Shown one piece after another: positions 1 to 8,444 of a stretch of 64,000 nt of DNA (position 1 is its first letter; every line of letters begins with the position of its first letter). The stretch comes from JBKPNZ01 sp046732895 (GTDB taxonomy: Bacteria > Actinomycetota > Thermoleophilia > Solirubrobacterales > 70-9), in the NCBI GenBank assembly GCA_046732895.1, contig JBKPNZ010000024.1, positions 10,421-74,420 of the forward strand. Reading direction: 5' to 3'. Below the pieces are notes generated by a model. It saw nothing but the letters and a program-made list of their open reading frames with translations, ran no database searches and was not told the DNA's origin. Position numbers and translations under genes: made by a program.

Positions 1-1
1 G

Positions 2-553
2 CTGAACGGCGGCAGTTGCGCAACGGACCTGAATGCCCTCACTCCGGCGGGGCTGACGAGCCTGCTGAGCCTTGGATCGGACCCCGAGTGGTACGTCCAC
101 AAGTGGGTGTCGCCCCAGACCCCCTCCAACTGGAACAGCATCCTCTTGAATGGAACGGGAACGTTGAGCCTCTGGACGCAGACGGTGGGCGGCGCGAGCT
201 ATGCGGGGCGGATCTGCGTGTGGCTCTTCACGAGGCACCTGAACGCTGCCGTCCCCGTCGACACGATCGCGGTGAACACGAGCACGATCGACGCCTGCAA
301 TCCCAGCCGCCAGATCAGCGCCAATCTCACCTACTTCCCCTGCACCTACGCGTCGTGGCCGAGCGGTCAATGGACCGAGATCCATGTCCCGCTGAGCTTC
401 AGCGCGCTGAGCTTGCCCGCGGGTGATCGCCTCGGCCTCGCGGTCGGAGTCGAACGCCAGGGCACCAATGGCAGCGGCCTCCAGTTCATGTACGACGCGC
501 CCACCTACGACAGCAGGCTGGAAGTGAACACGACGTCCGCGCTGCCGTTCTAG
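2..553 (+). CDS. Hypothetical extracellular protein, 5' end outside window
   Basis: The reading frame is open from base 2 to the TAG at 551-553, so about 183 C-terminal residues are visible and the start lies outside the window. The visible part is rich in Ser, Thr, Asn, Gly and aromatic residues, has several Cys and no membrane segment, which is the look of an exported beta-rich domain. It lies 64 bp before the prepilin peptidase gene at the edge of a type IV pilus locus. A pilus-associated or surface protein is therefore plausible, but I recognise no family and assign no function. Confidence 0.6.
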   Translation: MNGGSCATDLNALTPAGLTSLLSLGSDPEWYVHKWVSPQTPSNWNSILLNGTGTLSLWTQTVGGASYAGRICVWLFTRHLNAAVPVDTIAVNTSTIDACNPSRQISANLTYFPCTYASWPSGQWTEIHVPLSFSALSLPAGDRLGLAVGVERQGTNGSGLQFMYDAPTYDSRLEVNTTSALPF

Positions 554-595
554 GGATCGGGGCGCTCAACCTCCAAGCGGGTTTGACCGATTAAA

Positions 596-613
596 GGGTG
601 GACCCGTCCACCC
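596..613. promoter_or_regulatory. Perfect inverted repeat just before pilD
   Basis: GGGTGGAC and GTCCACCC form a perfect 8-base inverted repeat separated by CC, ending 4 bases before the GTG start of the prepilin peptidase gene. As RNA it would fold into a hairpin (7 pairs, 4-base loop) where a ribosome binding site is expected, and no good purine-rich site is visible there. It could be a translational hairpin, an operator or a short terminator for the upstream gene. The symmetry is observed; the role is inferred. Confidence 0.4.
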
Positions 614-617
614 ACCC

Positions 618-1397
618 GTGAGAGCGATCAACGAGACCGTGCCAGCCATCATCGCCTTTCCCATCGGACTCCTCCTCGGTAGCTTCGTGACCGTCCTCGC
701 CCACCGAGTCCCTCGGCACGAATCGTTCGTTGCCGGCCGGTCGCGCTGCCCGGACTGCGGCGCTCAGATCGCTGCATATGACAACATTCCGGTGCTGTCG
801 TGGCTGTGGCTCCGAGGACGCTGTCGCTCCTGTGGAGAGCGCATCTCGGCCCGCTATCCGCTCGCGGAGCTTGGCTTGGGTCTCCTTTACCTCGGGACGC
901 TCCTTGCCCTCGGGACCGACGACGCGGGGCAGCTCGTCATGGGGCTGGTCCTGTGCACGGTGCTTGTCGCGGTCACTCTTACCGACCTGGAGTTGCGGAT
1001 CATCCCGAACGCACTAGTTCTCGGGGGCAGCGTCGCTGGGCTGATCCTCCTTGCCGTCGCGGGTCCCGCTGCGCTGCCTGCGCACCTGATCGCAGCCGGC
1101 CTCGCCGGTGGCGTGCTCTTCGTGATCGCGCTCGCGTATCCGCGCGGGATGGGAATGGGAGACGTGAAGCTGGTCGCGATGATGGGCCTTTATCTCGGGC
1201 GCGCTGTGGCGCCCGCCCTGCTCGTCGCATTCGCTGCGGGAGCCATCGTCGGTCTGGCCATGATCGCCCGGATGGGCGCCGACGCGCGCAAACGCGCCAT
1301 CCCGTTTGGGCCATTCCTTGCCTTCGGAGGCGTTGTCGCCCTTTGGTTCGGCGACGCCATGGTCGACTGGTACCTCGACACCTTCAGCGGGGGCTGA
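618..1397 (+). CDS. pilD: Prepilin peptidase / methyltransferase (A24 family)
   Basis: This membrane aspartyl protease cleaves the leader of type IV prepilins and N-methylates the new N-terminus. The 259-residue protein has the N-terminal cytoplasmic domain with two CxxC pairs (Cys44/47 and Cys69/72) that bind zinc. It also has the two catalytic aspartates, in TDLE (Asp123) and in GMGMGD (Asp182), set among about seven to eight hydrophobic segments. Length and motif order are normal for full-length PilD. The GTG start at 618 keeps the first membrane helix intact. It leads a run with pilM, pilN and pilO. Confidence 0.95.
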   Translation: MRAINETVPAIIAFPIGLLLGSFVTVLAHRVPRHESFVAGRSRCPDCGAQIAAYDNIPVLSWLWLRGRCRSCGERISARYPLAELGLGLLYLGTLLALGTDDAGQLVMGLVLCTVLVAVTLTDLELRIIPNALVLGGSVAGLILLAVAGPAALPAHLIAAGLAGGVLFVIALAYPRGMGMGDVKLVAMMGLYLGRAVAPALLVAFAAGAIVGLAMIARMGADARKRAIPFGPFLAFGGVVALWFGDAMVDWYLDTFSGG

Positions 1398-1468
1398 CGG
1401 CCGCCACACCGCCGGGCTCAAGGAACAGCCGCGGGGAGCCGATTCAAGGGGAGAGTCAGAAGCGGATC

Positions 1469-2563
1469 ATGCAATTCCTTTCCAACTCAAAGACGAACAC
1501 AATCGTGGGCCTCGACATCGAGGCCGGCAGCATTGCCGCCACCGAGGTCAGCCTGAACGGTGCCGCACGAGTGACCGGCTTTGGGGTTGCGCCACTTGGG
1601 CCGGGGATCTGCCGGGATGGTGAGATCACGGCTCCTGAAGAGCTGGGTGATGCGCTCAAGGAACTCTTCGCACAGCACAAGCTTTCGCGGTCAGTCCGGG
1701 TGGGCGTGGCAAACCAGCGCGTCGCGGTGCGCTCGCTTCGCCTCCCGCTGATCGATAACGAGGACGAGCTCGAGACCGCGATCCGCTTTCAAGCGCAGGA
1801 TCACATTCCGATGCCGCTCGAGCAGGCCGTGCTCGACTGGCAGCTCGTGGACCGAGTTCGCGACGCGGAGGGCGGGGGAGGTCATGTGGACGTGGTCGTC
1901 GTCGCCGGGCGCCGCGACATGCTCACAGGCGTCATGGGCGGGATTCGGGCGGCCGGCTTGCGGCCAGTTGGAATTGACCTGTCGGCCTTCGGAATGCTCC
2001 GCGCCTTGGCCGACAGCCCGCAGGGTGCCGCATATCCCGACATCGCCGGAAACCCGGCCGCGGCGGTCGCTCAGGCCACGCTCTTCTGCAACATCGGCGA
2101 TGTCATCAACCTTGCTGTGGCGCGCGGTTCGACCTGCCTGTTCACTCGGATCGCCTCGTTCGGGATCGAGGGGATGGCCCAGCGGCTTGCCGAGACGAAG
2201 CAGCTCAAGCTCGAGCATGCACGCCAATGGCTTCTTCACGTTGGCCTCGACGTCGATCCGCAGACTGTCGAAGGCGATCCGGAGATGGTCGCGGCGACCC
2301 GCGAGGTGCTGGCCGAGGGTGCGTCCAGGGTCGCTGACGAGCTTCGGCTGTCGCTCGAGTTCTACGGCGCGCAGGAGGGAGCCGTCCCGATCGAAGAGGT
2401 CGTCGCTGCCGGCACAGGAGCCACCATCCCCGGTCTCGTCGAGACGCTTCAAAGCAAGCTCGGGTTGCCCTTCCGCGTCGGCCGACCCGTGTCGCTTGGG
2501 CATTTGGACGAGCAGACCGCCGCCCGCCTCACCCTGTCATACGGTCTGGCGCTCGAGGAGTAG
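1469..2563 (+). CDS. pilM: Type IV pilus assembly protein PilM
   Basis: PilM is a cytoplasmic actin-like ATPase that binds the PilN N-terminus and couples the inner-membrane alignment complex to the assembly motor. The 364-residue protein begins with the phosphate-1-like motif VGLDIEAGSIAATEV. It continues with the family hallmark of paired RLP/FQAQDHIPMPLEQAVLDW segments near residues 90-130, and ends with a GTGATIPGL adenosine-type motif. I chose the ATG at 1469, preceded by GGGGAGA, over upstream in-frame starts because the family N-terminus begins here. It is followed after 3 bp by pilN. Confidence 0.93.
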   Translation: MQFLSNSKTNTIVGLDIEAGSIAATEVSLNGAARVTGFGVAPLGPGICRDGEITAPEELGDALKELFAQHKLSRSVRVGVANQRVAVRSLRLPLIDNEDELETAIRFQAQDHIPMPLEQAVLDWQLVDRVRDAEGGGGHVDVVVVAGRRDMLTGVMGGIRAAGLRPVGIDLSAFGMLRALADSPQGAAYPDIAGNPAAAVAQATLFCNIGDVINLAVARGSTCLFTRIASFGIEGMAQRLAETKQLKLEHARQWLLHVGLDVDPQTVEGDPEMVAATREVLAEGASRVADELRLSLEFYGAQEGAVPIEEVVAAGTGATIPGLVETLQSKLGLPFRVGRPVSLGHLDEQTAARLTLSYGLALEE

Positions 2564-2566
2564 GCG

Positions 2567-3409
2567 ATGCGCGCGGTCAACCTGATCCCTCCTGACCAGC
2601 AACAGGGCGCACGGACACCCCTGCGCACAGGTGGCGCTGCATACATTGTCGTCGCGGCGCTCGCGGTCATGCTCGCCGCCACCGCCGCAATCGTCCTCAC
2701 CAGCAACCAGGTCGCCGATCGGAAGTCCGAAAAGGCGACCCTCGAGGCCGAGGAGCAACAGGCCCAGGACCGAGCGAGCCAGTTGGCTCCATATGCGCAG
2801 TTCGCCGATCTCTCGGCGGCGCGGTGGCAGACCGTGGCGAGCCTTGCGCAGAGCCGGTTCAACTGGCAGCGTGTGCTTCACGAGCTCGCGCTCGTGTTGC
2901 CGGATGATGTCTGGCTCGTCGACGTGACGGGCACGGTGTCTCCGGGCGTGACGGTGGACGGCGCCGCCGATGTCTCGGGTCGCGACGATGTGGCTGGGCC
3001 GGCGCTCGCGATGGTCGGCTGCGGCGCCAGCCAGGACGCGGTTGCACGCTTCGCCGCCGACCTTAAGGACATCGACGGGGTCACCCGCGTCGGCGTGGAG
3101 GAATCGAAGCTCCCTGACGCCGATTCAGCCACAGGATCATCGGCCACCTCCTCGGACACGACCAACTGCCAGACGCGCGATTTCATCGCCCAGTTCAAGA
3201 TCCTCGCGGCCTTCGATGCCGTCCCGACTCCGGCATCTGCCGCTCCTGACTCTTCGACATCGGCAACCGGCGCGTCCTCGTCCTCGACGGGCAGCGACGG
3301 CGGCGTCGCGGGCGCCCGGGGACAAGAGCAGGCCGCGCGCGACTCCGCAGCTCAGCAGACCGACAAGGCGCGCGACGCCGTCGGCTACATCTCGGAAGGC
3401 AACGGATGA
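2567..3409 (+). CDS. pilN: Type IV pilus assembly protein PilN
   Basis: PilN is a bitopic inner-membrane protein that pairs with PilO and binds PilM through a short cytoplasmic tail. The 280-residue product opens with MRAVNLIPP, the typical PilN tail that docks on PilM. One transmembrane helix follows at about residues 23-45, then a charged helical stretch, then a periplasmic-type domain with the motif VLPDDVWLVDV. The last 60 residues are a Ser/Ala/Gly-rich tail not usual for PilN. The gene starts 3 bp after pilM and overlaps the next gene by 4 bp. Confidence 0.88.
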   Translation: MRAVNLIPPDQQQGARTPLRTGGAAYIVVAALAVMLAATAAIVLTSNQVADRKSEKATLEAEEQQAQDRASQLAPYAQFADLSAARWQTVASLAQSRFNWQRVLHELALVLPDDVWLVDVTGTVSPGVTVDGAADVSGRDDVAGPALAMVGCGASQDAVARFAADLKDIDGVTRVGVEESKLPDADSATGSSATSSDTTNCQTRDFIAQFKILAAFDAVPTPASAAPDSSTSATGASSSSTGSDGGVAGARGQEQAARDSAAQQTDKARDAVGYISEGNG

Positions 3410-4329
3410 AGTCCTCGGATCGGGCCATTCTCCTGGGCCTCGCGATCGTCGGTGCGCTCGCCGCGTTCTGGTTCCTGGCGCTCGCGCCGAAGCGTGAGGA
3501 AAGCGCAAAGCTCGGCGACCAGATCACCGAGCTACGCGGTTCGGTGGATGCGGCGAACCAAGCGGCGGCTGCCGCCGAGCAGGCTCGCAGGGACTTCGAC
3601 GCCAATTACCGTCACCTCGTCGTCCTTGGCAAGGCGGTCCCGAGCGACTCCGACACGCCGAGCCTGATGACCCAGATTCAGCGACTGTCGGTTCGCTCGA
3701 AGGTCGACTTCCGAAGCATCGTTCTGGGCGACGCGTCGGGCGTTGTTCCGGCAGCGCCGGCGCCAACCACGAGCTCGACCGATAGCACGTCGACGGACTC
3801 GACGTCGACGACAGCCACCGATTCGACATCGACCGACTCGACGTCGACCGACTCGACGTCGACCGACTCGACGTCCACGGATTCGACATCGACCGACTCG
3901 ACCGCGTCTACCACGACGGCGGGCGCGCCCCCGACGGAGGCCGGCGCCGCGACCCTTCCGATCGGGGCCACGGTCGGCCCTGCCGGACTTCCGGTCATGC
4001 CATATAACCTCGACTTCACGGGCGGGTTCTTCCAGGTCGCCGACTTCTTCGGCCGCGTCGACGGCATGGTCCATTCAAAGGGCAAGGCTCTCGGGGTGGG
4101 GGGTCGGCTGCTGACGATCGACGGCTTCAACCTGGCCGCGGATGAGAACAAGGGCTTTCCGCTCTTGACGGCGTCCGTCTCAGCCACGTCCTATGTCACG
4201 CCGGCCACCGAGGGCATCCTGGCTGGAGCGGATTCGGCCGGGCCCGGCTCCACCACGACGTCCGCCACGCCCACGACGCCTACGGACTCCACGTCCACGA
4301 GCGTCCCGAGCGCCACGGCGACACCATGA
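3406..4329 (+). CDS. pilO: PilO-like pilus assembly protein with Asp-Ser-Thr repeat linker
   Basis: Position and architecture match PilO, the partner of PilN: a short cytoplasmic tail, one transmembrane helix (about residues 8-27), a coiled-coil-like stretch (about 28-75) and a ferredoxin-like C-terminal domain. In this 307-residue protein the domain is split by a low-complexity linker (about residues 126-168) of repeated DSTST units. The last 40 residues are also Thr/Ser-rich. The start ATGA overlaps the pilN stop. The PilO assignment rests on context and topology, since sequence conservation in this family is low. Confidence 0.8.
   Translation: MKSSDRAILLGLAIVGALAAFWFLALAPKREESAKLGDQITELRGSVDAANQAAAAAEQARRDFDANYRHLVVLGKAVPSDSDTPSLMTQIQRLSVRSKVDFRSIVLGDASGVVPAAPAPTTSSTDSTSTDSTSTTATDSTSTDSTSTDSTSTDSTSTDSTSTDSTASTTTAGAPPTEAGAATLPIGATVGPAGLPVMPYNLDFTGGFFQVADFFGRVDGMVHSKGKALGVGGRLLTIDGFNLAADENKGFPLLTASVSATSYVTPATEGILAGADSAGPGSTTTSATPTTPTDSTSTSVPSATATP
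3781..3903 (+). repeat. 15-bp tandem repeat encoding (DSTST)n in the PilO-like gene
   Basis: A 15-base unit close to GACTCGACGTCGACC is tandemly repeated, with two units at 3781-3810, a 9-base interruption, then five units from 3820 to 3894 and a partial copy. It stays in frame and encodes Asp-Ser-Thr-Ser-Thr. Units differ at only a few positions, so the array could gain or lose copies by slippage without breaking the frame. The likely result is a flexible exported linker of variable length. Confidence 0.9.
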
Positions 4330-5207
4330 GCAAACCCAAGCCTCCCCAGTTCCTCTCCGATCTCTACGCCGATCTGCGCGATCGCCACCTGCTGCTGCCC
4401 GCCCTTGTCCTCCTCGTCGCGGTGGTCGTCGTCCCGGTCGCGCTCTCCCAGCCGGCCGAGACGACGACGCCTCCGGCTCCGGCGGGCGGGGATGAGTCGT
4501 CGGCAATCGTTCCCGCCGTTCTCGCCGACCAGCCCGCGGGTGTTCGTGCCTACGCGAAGCGGCTCGCCGACCGAAAGAGCACGAATCCCTTCAAGCAGCA
4601 CTTCACGTCCGTGCCGAAGGGCGATCAACTCCAGGGCGCGTCCGTGCCGAAGGGCGATCAACTCCAGGGTGCCTCAGCCGTCGGGACGCCCGCGGCTTCG
4701 GATACGAGCGGTGCAGCGACCGGAACGGTTGCCACGAGTGAGCCAACTTCCACCACGTCGCAACCCTCGACCCGCGCCCCGGTCGATCAGCCCAGCACTA
4801 CCCCAGGCGGGCACCGTGACGGGCGACACCATGTCGAGACCCACCTCTTCGTCCACCGCGTCGACGTGGCGTTCGGCACCGGAGGTGACATGAAGCGGTT
4901 CAACGGAGTGAAGATCCTCACCGGCCTCCCGTCCGGTGAGCCGATCGTGACATTCCTCGGCACCAATGACCAGGGCAAGAAGGCGCTCTTCGCGGTCTCG
5001 CCGGACGTCGACTCGGTCGATACCGAGGGACGGTGTACACCCAGTCCGACGACTTGCACTTATCTCGTCATGGCGGCGGGTGAGACTACGAAGCTTCATT
5101 ACGTCCCCGACGACACGACGTATCGCCTGCGCCTGTTGCACGTTCGCACGGTGGAGCTCAACGGCCATCATCACGACTTCCAGCTGAAGCAGCAGGAGAC
5201 CGGCTGA
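4326..5207 (+). CDS. Membrane-anchored protein in PilP position of the pilus operon
   Basis: A 293-residue protein with a short basic cytoplasmic tail, one membrane helix at about residues 24-42 and a long outside part. After a Thr/Ser/Pro-rich linker the C-terminal half (about residues 175-290) forms a compact domain starting around ETHLFVHRVDVAFG. The start ATGA overlaps the PilO-like gene, so the two are probably co-translated. The order pilM-N-O followed by this gene suggests a PilP-like role, but I see no PilP lipobox or sequence match. I therefore leave it as a pilus-operon protein of unknown function. Confidence 0.75.
   Translation: MSKPKPPQFLSDLYADLRDRHLLLPALVLLVAVVVVPVALSQPAETTTPPAPAGGDESSAIVPAVLADQPAGVRAYAKRLADRKSTNPFKQHFTSVPKGDQLQGASVPKGDQLQGASAVGTPAASDTSGAATGTVATSEPTSTTSQPSTRAPVDQPSTTPGGHRDGRHHVETHLFVHRVDVAFGTGGDMKRFNGVKILTGLPSGEPIVTFLGTNDQGKKALFAVSPDVDSVDTEGRCTPSPTTCTYLVMAAGETTKLHYVPDDTTYRLRLLHVRTVELNGHHHDFQLKQQETG
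4608..4673 (+). repeat. 33-bp tandem duplication inside the PilP-position gene
   Basis: Two adjacent 33-base copies (4608-4640 and 4641-4673) are identical except at the last few bases. They encode SVPKGDQLQGA twice in a row. Such near identity indicates a recent in-frame duplication just after the membrane anchor. Confidence 0.93.
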
Positions 5208-5294
5208 AGCCAACGCGCTTGAGCGCGAGCCGGGCGTTGCGTTCATAGTCCGCAGCAGGCGCATCGGCAGAGGCGCCCTTTAGCCTAGGCACGC

Positions 5295-6458
5295 ATGGAG
5301 CTTCGCTTCACCACCGCGGGCGAATCGCACGGCCCTGGGCTCGTTGCGATCGTCGAAGGCCTGCCTGCAGGCCTCGAACTGGACCGCGCGCGCCTGGATC
5401 GCGAGATGGCACGGCGGCAGCTCGGACACGGCCGAGGCGGTCGCATGAAGATCGAATCGGACTCGGTCGAGATCCGCTCGGGAGTGCGCCATGGGCACAC
5501 GCTGGGCAGCCCGGTCGCGGTGCTCGTCGCCAACCGCGACTACGCGAATTGGGAAGAGAGGATGAACCCATGGCCGGTGGACGCCGAGCTCGAGGAGGTC
5601 CACACACCTCGTCCCGGACACGCCGATCTCGCCGGACTTCTCAAGTACGGCCACCACGACGTCCGCAACGTGCTCGAGCGCGCGAGCGCGCGGGAGACCG
5701 CGGCCCGGGTGGCTGCGGGCGCGCTCGCCAAGGAGTTCCTGCGGGCGCTCGGCGTTGGCATCCACAGCCACGTGATCCGGCTCGGGTCCGTCGCCGCTCC
5801 CGAGCCCGGCGTGCTGACGCCCGAGGATTTCGACGACGTCGACGCCTCGCCTGTGCGCTGCCTCGACGCCGCCGCGAGCGACGAGATGGTCGCCGAGATC
5901 GACCGCCTGCGAAAGCAGAACGAAAGCCTCGGCGGGATCTTCGAGGTGCGCGCGTTCGGCCTGATCCCCGGGCTGGGAGCCCACGTCTCCTGGGAGGAGC
6001 GCCTCGATTCGCGCCTGGCGCAGGCGGTCGTCTCGATTCAGGCCGTCAAGGGCGTCTCGGTCGGAGAGGCATGGGAGGTCGCCGCCCTGCCCGGCTCTGA
6101 GTCACACGATGAGATCTTCTGGTCGGACGAGCTCGGTTGGCATCGCCAGACCAACCGCGCCGGCGGGGTCGAGGGCGGCATGTCCAACGGCGAGCCGCTC
6201 GTCGTGCGCGGGGCGCTGAAGCCGATCTCCACCCTCACTAAGCCACTGCGCAGCGTCGACACCGAGACCAAGGAGCCGACTCAGGCCCTGCGCGAGCGCA
6301 CGGACTCGACGGTCGTTCCGGCCGCCGGCGTCGTCGGCGAGGCGATGGTCGCGCTGGTCCTCGCCCGCTGCTATCGCGAGAAGCTGGGCGGCGATCACAT
6401 CGACGACGTCCTCGGTGCGCTCGCCGCCTACCGGGAGCGCATCGGGTGGCGGCGTTAG
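5295..6458 (+). CDS. aroC: Chorismate synthase
   Basis: This enzyme converts 5-enolpyruvylshikimate-3-phosphate to chorismate using reduced FMN, the last common step of aromatic biosynthesis. The 387-residue protein has the N-terminal signature with His12 in GESHGPGL, the GRGGRMKIESD segment (about residues 47-56), RPGHAD with His109, the RNVLERASARETAARVA helix and the GGVEGGMSNG loop. Length is typical. The ATG at 5295 gives the standard N-terminus MELRFTTAGESHG. Its 3' end overlaps the next gene by 13 bp, so translational coupling with aroKB is likely. Confidence 0.97.
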   Translation: MELRFTTAGESHGPGLVAIVEGLPAGLELDRARLDREMARRQLGHGRGGRMKIESDSVEIRSGVRHGHTLGSPVAVLVANRDYANWEERMNPWPVDAELEEVHTPRPGHADLAGLLKYGHHDVRNVLERASARETAARVAAGALAKEFLRALGVGIHSHVIRLGSVAAPEPGVLTPEDFDDVDASPVRCLDAAASDEMVAEIDRLRKQNESLGGIFEVRAFGLIPGLGAHVSWEERLDSRLAQAVVSIQAVKGVSVGEAWEVAALPGSESHDEIFWSDELGWHRQTNRAGGVEGGMSNGEPLVVRGALKPISTLTKPLRSVDTETKEPTQALRERTDSTVVPAAGVVGEAMVALVLARCYREKLGGDHIDDVLGALAAYRERIGWRR

Positions 6459-7987
6459 CTGCGGACACCGGCGCGCTCGTCTTCATCGGATTCATGGGGG
6501 CGGGCAAGAGCTCGGCGGCGCGCATCGCCGGCGAGTCGGGCCTTGAGGCGGTCGACACGGATCTGCTCCTGGCCGACGAGCTCGGCATGCCGATTCCTGA
6601 GTTCTTCGCCCGCGAGGGCGAGGAGGAATTCCGCCGGCGCGAGGACGAGATCACGGTCGCAGCGCTCGAGCGGGGCGATCGCGCGATCGCCCTCGGCGGT
6701 GGCGCCGTGCTCTCCGAACGGGTGAGGGCCGCGCTCGGCCGTCACCTGGTGGTCTGGCTCGACATCTCCGCCGCCGATGCCTGGGATCGGGTAGGGGGCT
6801 CCGAGAAACGCCCGCTCGCCGCGGACCGCGACGAGTTCGAGCGCCTGTACGCGGAGCGCCGCCCGCTCTACTCCGAGCTCGCCGACGCCGTCGTGGTCTC
6901 GCCCAGTCGGGAGGTGCTGGCGCGGGCCATGCCCGCGCTGGTCGCAGCGCGCGAGGTTCGCGTTGCGCGACTTCTGTGGGCGGCGAGCGCCTCGGGCGAC
7001 TACCCGGTGTGGGTGGGGCCCGGGATTCTCGGCGAGGCGCCCTGGCCGGTATCCGGCCGGCGCTTCTGCGTCACCGACACCACGGTCGCCCGCCTTCACC
7101 GTGACCGAGTGGCTCCGGTCGAGCACGTGATCGAGCTCGAGCCGGGCGAGAAGGCGAAGACGATGGCCGAGGCCGAGCGCGTCCTGCGCGCGCTCGCCGA
7201 AGCGGGCATGACGCGTTCGGACCACCTCGTGGCGCTCGGGGGCGGCGTTGTGGGCGATCTGACCGGCTTCTGCGCCGCCACCTATCAACGGGGTGTCCCA
7301 GTGGTGCAGGTACCGACCACGCTCCTGGCGCAGGTGGATTCCGCCTACGGCGGCAAGACCGGGGTGGACCTGCCCGAGGCGAAGAACTACGTCGGCGCCT
7401 ACCACCTGCCGGCAGGGGTTCTCGCGGACACCGCGATGCTCGCAACCCTGCCCGCGGAAGAGATGGCCGCCGGTTACGTCGAGGTGCTGAAGACCGGCCT
7501 CCTTGCAGGGGGCTCGGCTTGGGAGAGGGTTCAGGGACTCGGGCGCCTCGATGCGGGGCGTCTGGCCGGTGTCGTCTTCGACTGCGCGCTGACGAAGTCA
7601 GAGGTCGTCGCCGCGGACGAGCGCGACGCCGGCCGCCGCCAGATCCTCAACCTGGGTCACACGGTGGGCCACGCGATCGAGGCCGCCACCTCGTACCGGC
7701 GCTACCGTCACGGCGAGGCCGTCGGCCTCGGCCTCCTGGCGGCGCTCCGCCTCTCCGGAGCCGACGATCTGCGCGGCACGGTGCGCGACCTGCTCGCCCA
7801 GCGGGCCCTGCCGGTTCGCCTCGACCAGGAGGTCGGCATCGACTCGGTGCTCGAATCCGTCGAGCGCGACAAGAAGCGGACCTCGGAGGGCGTGGAGTTC
7901 GTCCTGCTCGCGCGTCCCGGAGAGCCCCTCACGGGCCAGCGCGTGGATCCGGGTAGCCTCCGGGCGGCGGTGGAGGAGCTGCAATGA
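6446..7987 (+). CDS. aroKB: Bifunctional shikimate kinase / 3-dehydroquinate synthase
   Basis: One 513-residue protein joins two shikimate-pathway enzymes. Residues 1 to about 165 are shikimate kinase, with P-loop GFMGAGKS (15-22), VDTD (36-39), the GGGAVL loop (84-89) and a lid segment with KRPLA. From about residue 175 on it is 3-dehydroquinate synthase, with GGGVVGDLTGF, DSAYGGKTGVD, RQILNLGHTVGHAIE and HGEAVGLGLL carrying the NAD and zinc ligands. The GTG start lies inside aroC and leaves a short N-terminus before the P-loop. The two enzymes act on non-consecutive steps (1 and 5), so the fusion probably serves co-expression rather than channelling. Confidence 0.95.
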   Translation: MAALAADTGALVFIGFMGAGKSSAARIAGESGLEAVDTDLLLADELGMPIPEFFAREGEEEFRRREDEITVAALERGDRAIALGGGAVLSERVRAALGRHLVVWLDISAADAWDRVGGSEKRPLAADRDEFERLYAERRPLYSELADAVVVSPSREVLARAMPALVAAREVRVARLLWAASASGDYPVWVGPGILGEAPWPVSGRRFCVTDTTVARLHRDRVAPVEHVIELEPGEKAKTMAEAERVLRALAEAGMTRSDHLVALGGGVVGDLTGFCAATYQRGVPVVQVPTTLLAQVDSAYGGKTGVDLPEAKNYVGAYHLPAGVLADTAMLATLPAEEMAAGYVEVLKTGLLAGGSAWERVQGLGRLDAGRLAGVVFDCALTKSEVVAADERDAGRRQILNLGHTVGHAIEAATSYRRYRHGEAVGLGLLAALRLSGADDLRGTVRDLLAQRALPVRLDQEVGIDSVLESVERDKKRTSEGVEFVLLARPGEPLTGQRVDPGSLRAAVEELQ

Positions 7988-8003
7988 GGCGATCGGGCGC
8001 GCG

Positions 8004-8444
8004 ATGAAGAACCGGGTCGAGGTCATGCACGGGGTCAACCTCGACATGCTCGGCCGCCGGCCCAGCGAGCACTACGGCACGTTCACGATGGCCGAGCTGG
8101 AGATGCGGGTCAAGCGCTTTGCACACGAGCGCGGGCTCGAGGCCGCCTTCTTCCACACGAACCACGAGGGCGAGTTCGTTGAGCATCTTCACCGCCTGCC
8201 CGAGCTCGCCGACGGCGCGGTGCTGAATCCCGGCTCGTGGACCCACTACAGCTATGCCATTCGCGACGCGCTCGAACTGACGAGCCTGCCGGCGGTCGAG
8301 GTCCACATCTCCGACGTCGACTCCCGGGAGGAGTGGCGCCGGCACTCGGTGTTCGAAGGCCTCGTCGTGGGTAGGGTCGCGGGGAAGGGAATCGATGGCT
8401 ATCGCGAGGCGCTTGACCTCCTGAAGACGGAGTTGGAGAAATGA
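8004..8444 (+). CDS. aroQ: Type II 3-dehydroquinate dehydratase
   Basis: AroQ removes water from 3-dehydroquinate in step 3 of the shikimate pathway; type II enzymes are small dodecamers. The 146-residue protein shows the catalytic lid HGVNLDMLGRR with Tyr24 (SEHYG), the NPGSWTH motif (Asn75, His81), the RDAL helix and the HISD motif (His101). Some positions differ from the textbook enzyme: NPGSWTHYS replaces NPGAYTHTS and HTNHEG replaces QSNHEG. Key residues are present. It starts 16 bp after aroKB and its stop overlaps the next start in ATGA. Confidence 0.93.
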   Translation: MKNRVEVMHGVNLDMLGRRPSEHYGTFTMAELEMRVKRFAHERGLEAAFFHTNHEGEFVEHLHRLPELADGAVLNPGSWTHYSYAIRDALELTSLPAVEVHISDVDSREEWRRHSVFEGLVVGRVAGKGIDGYREALDLLKTELEK

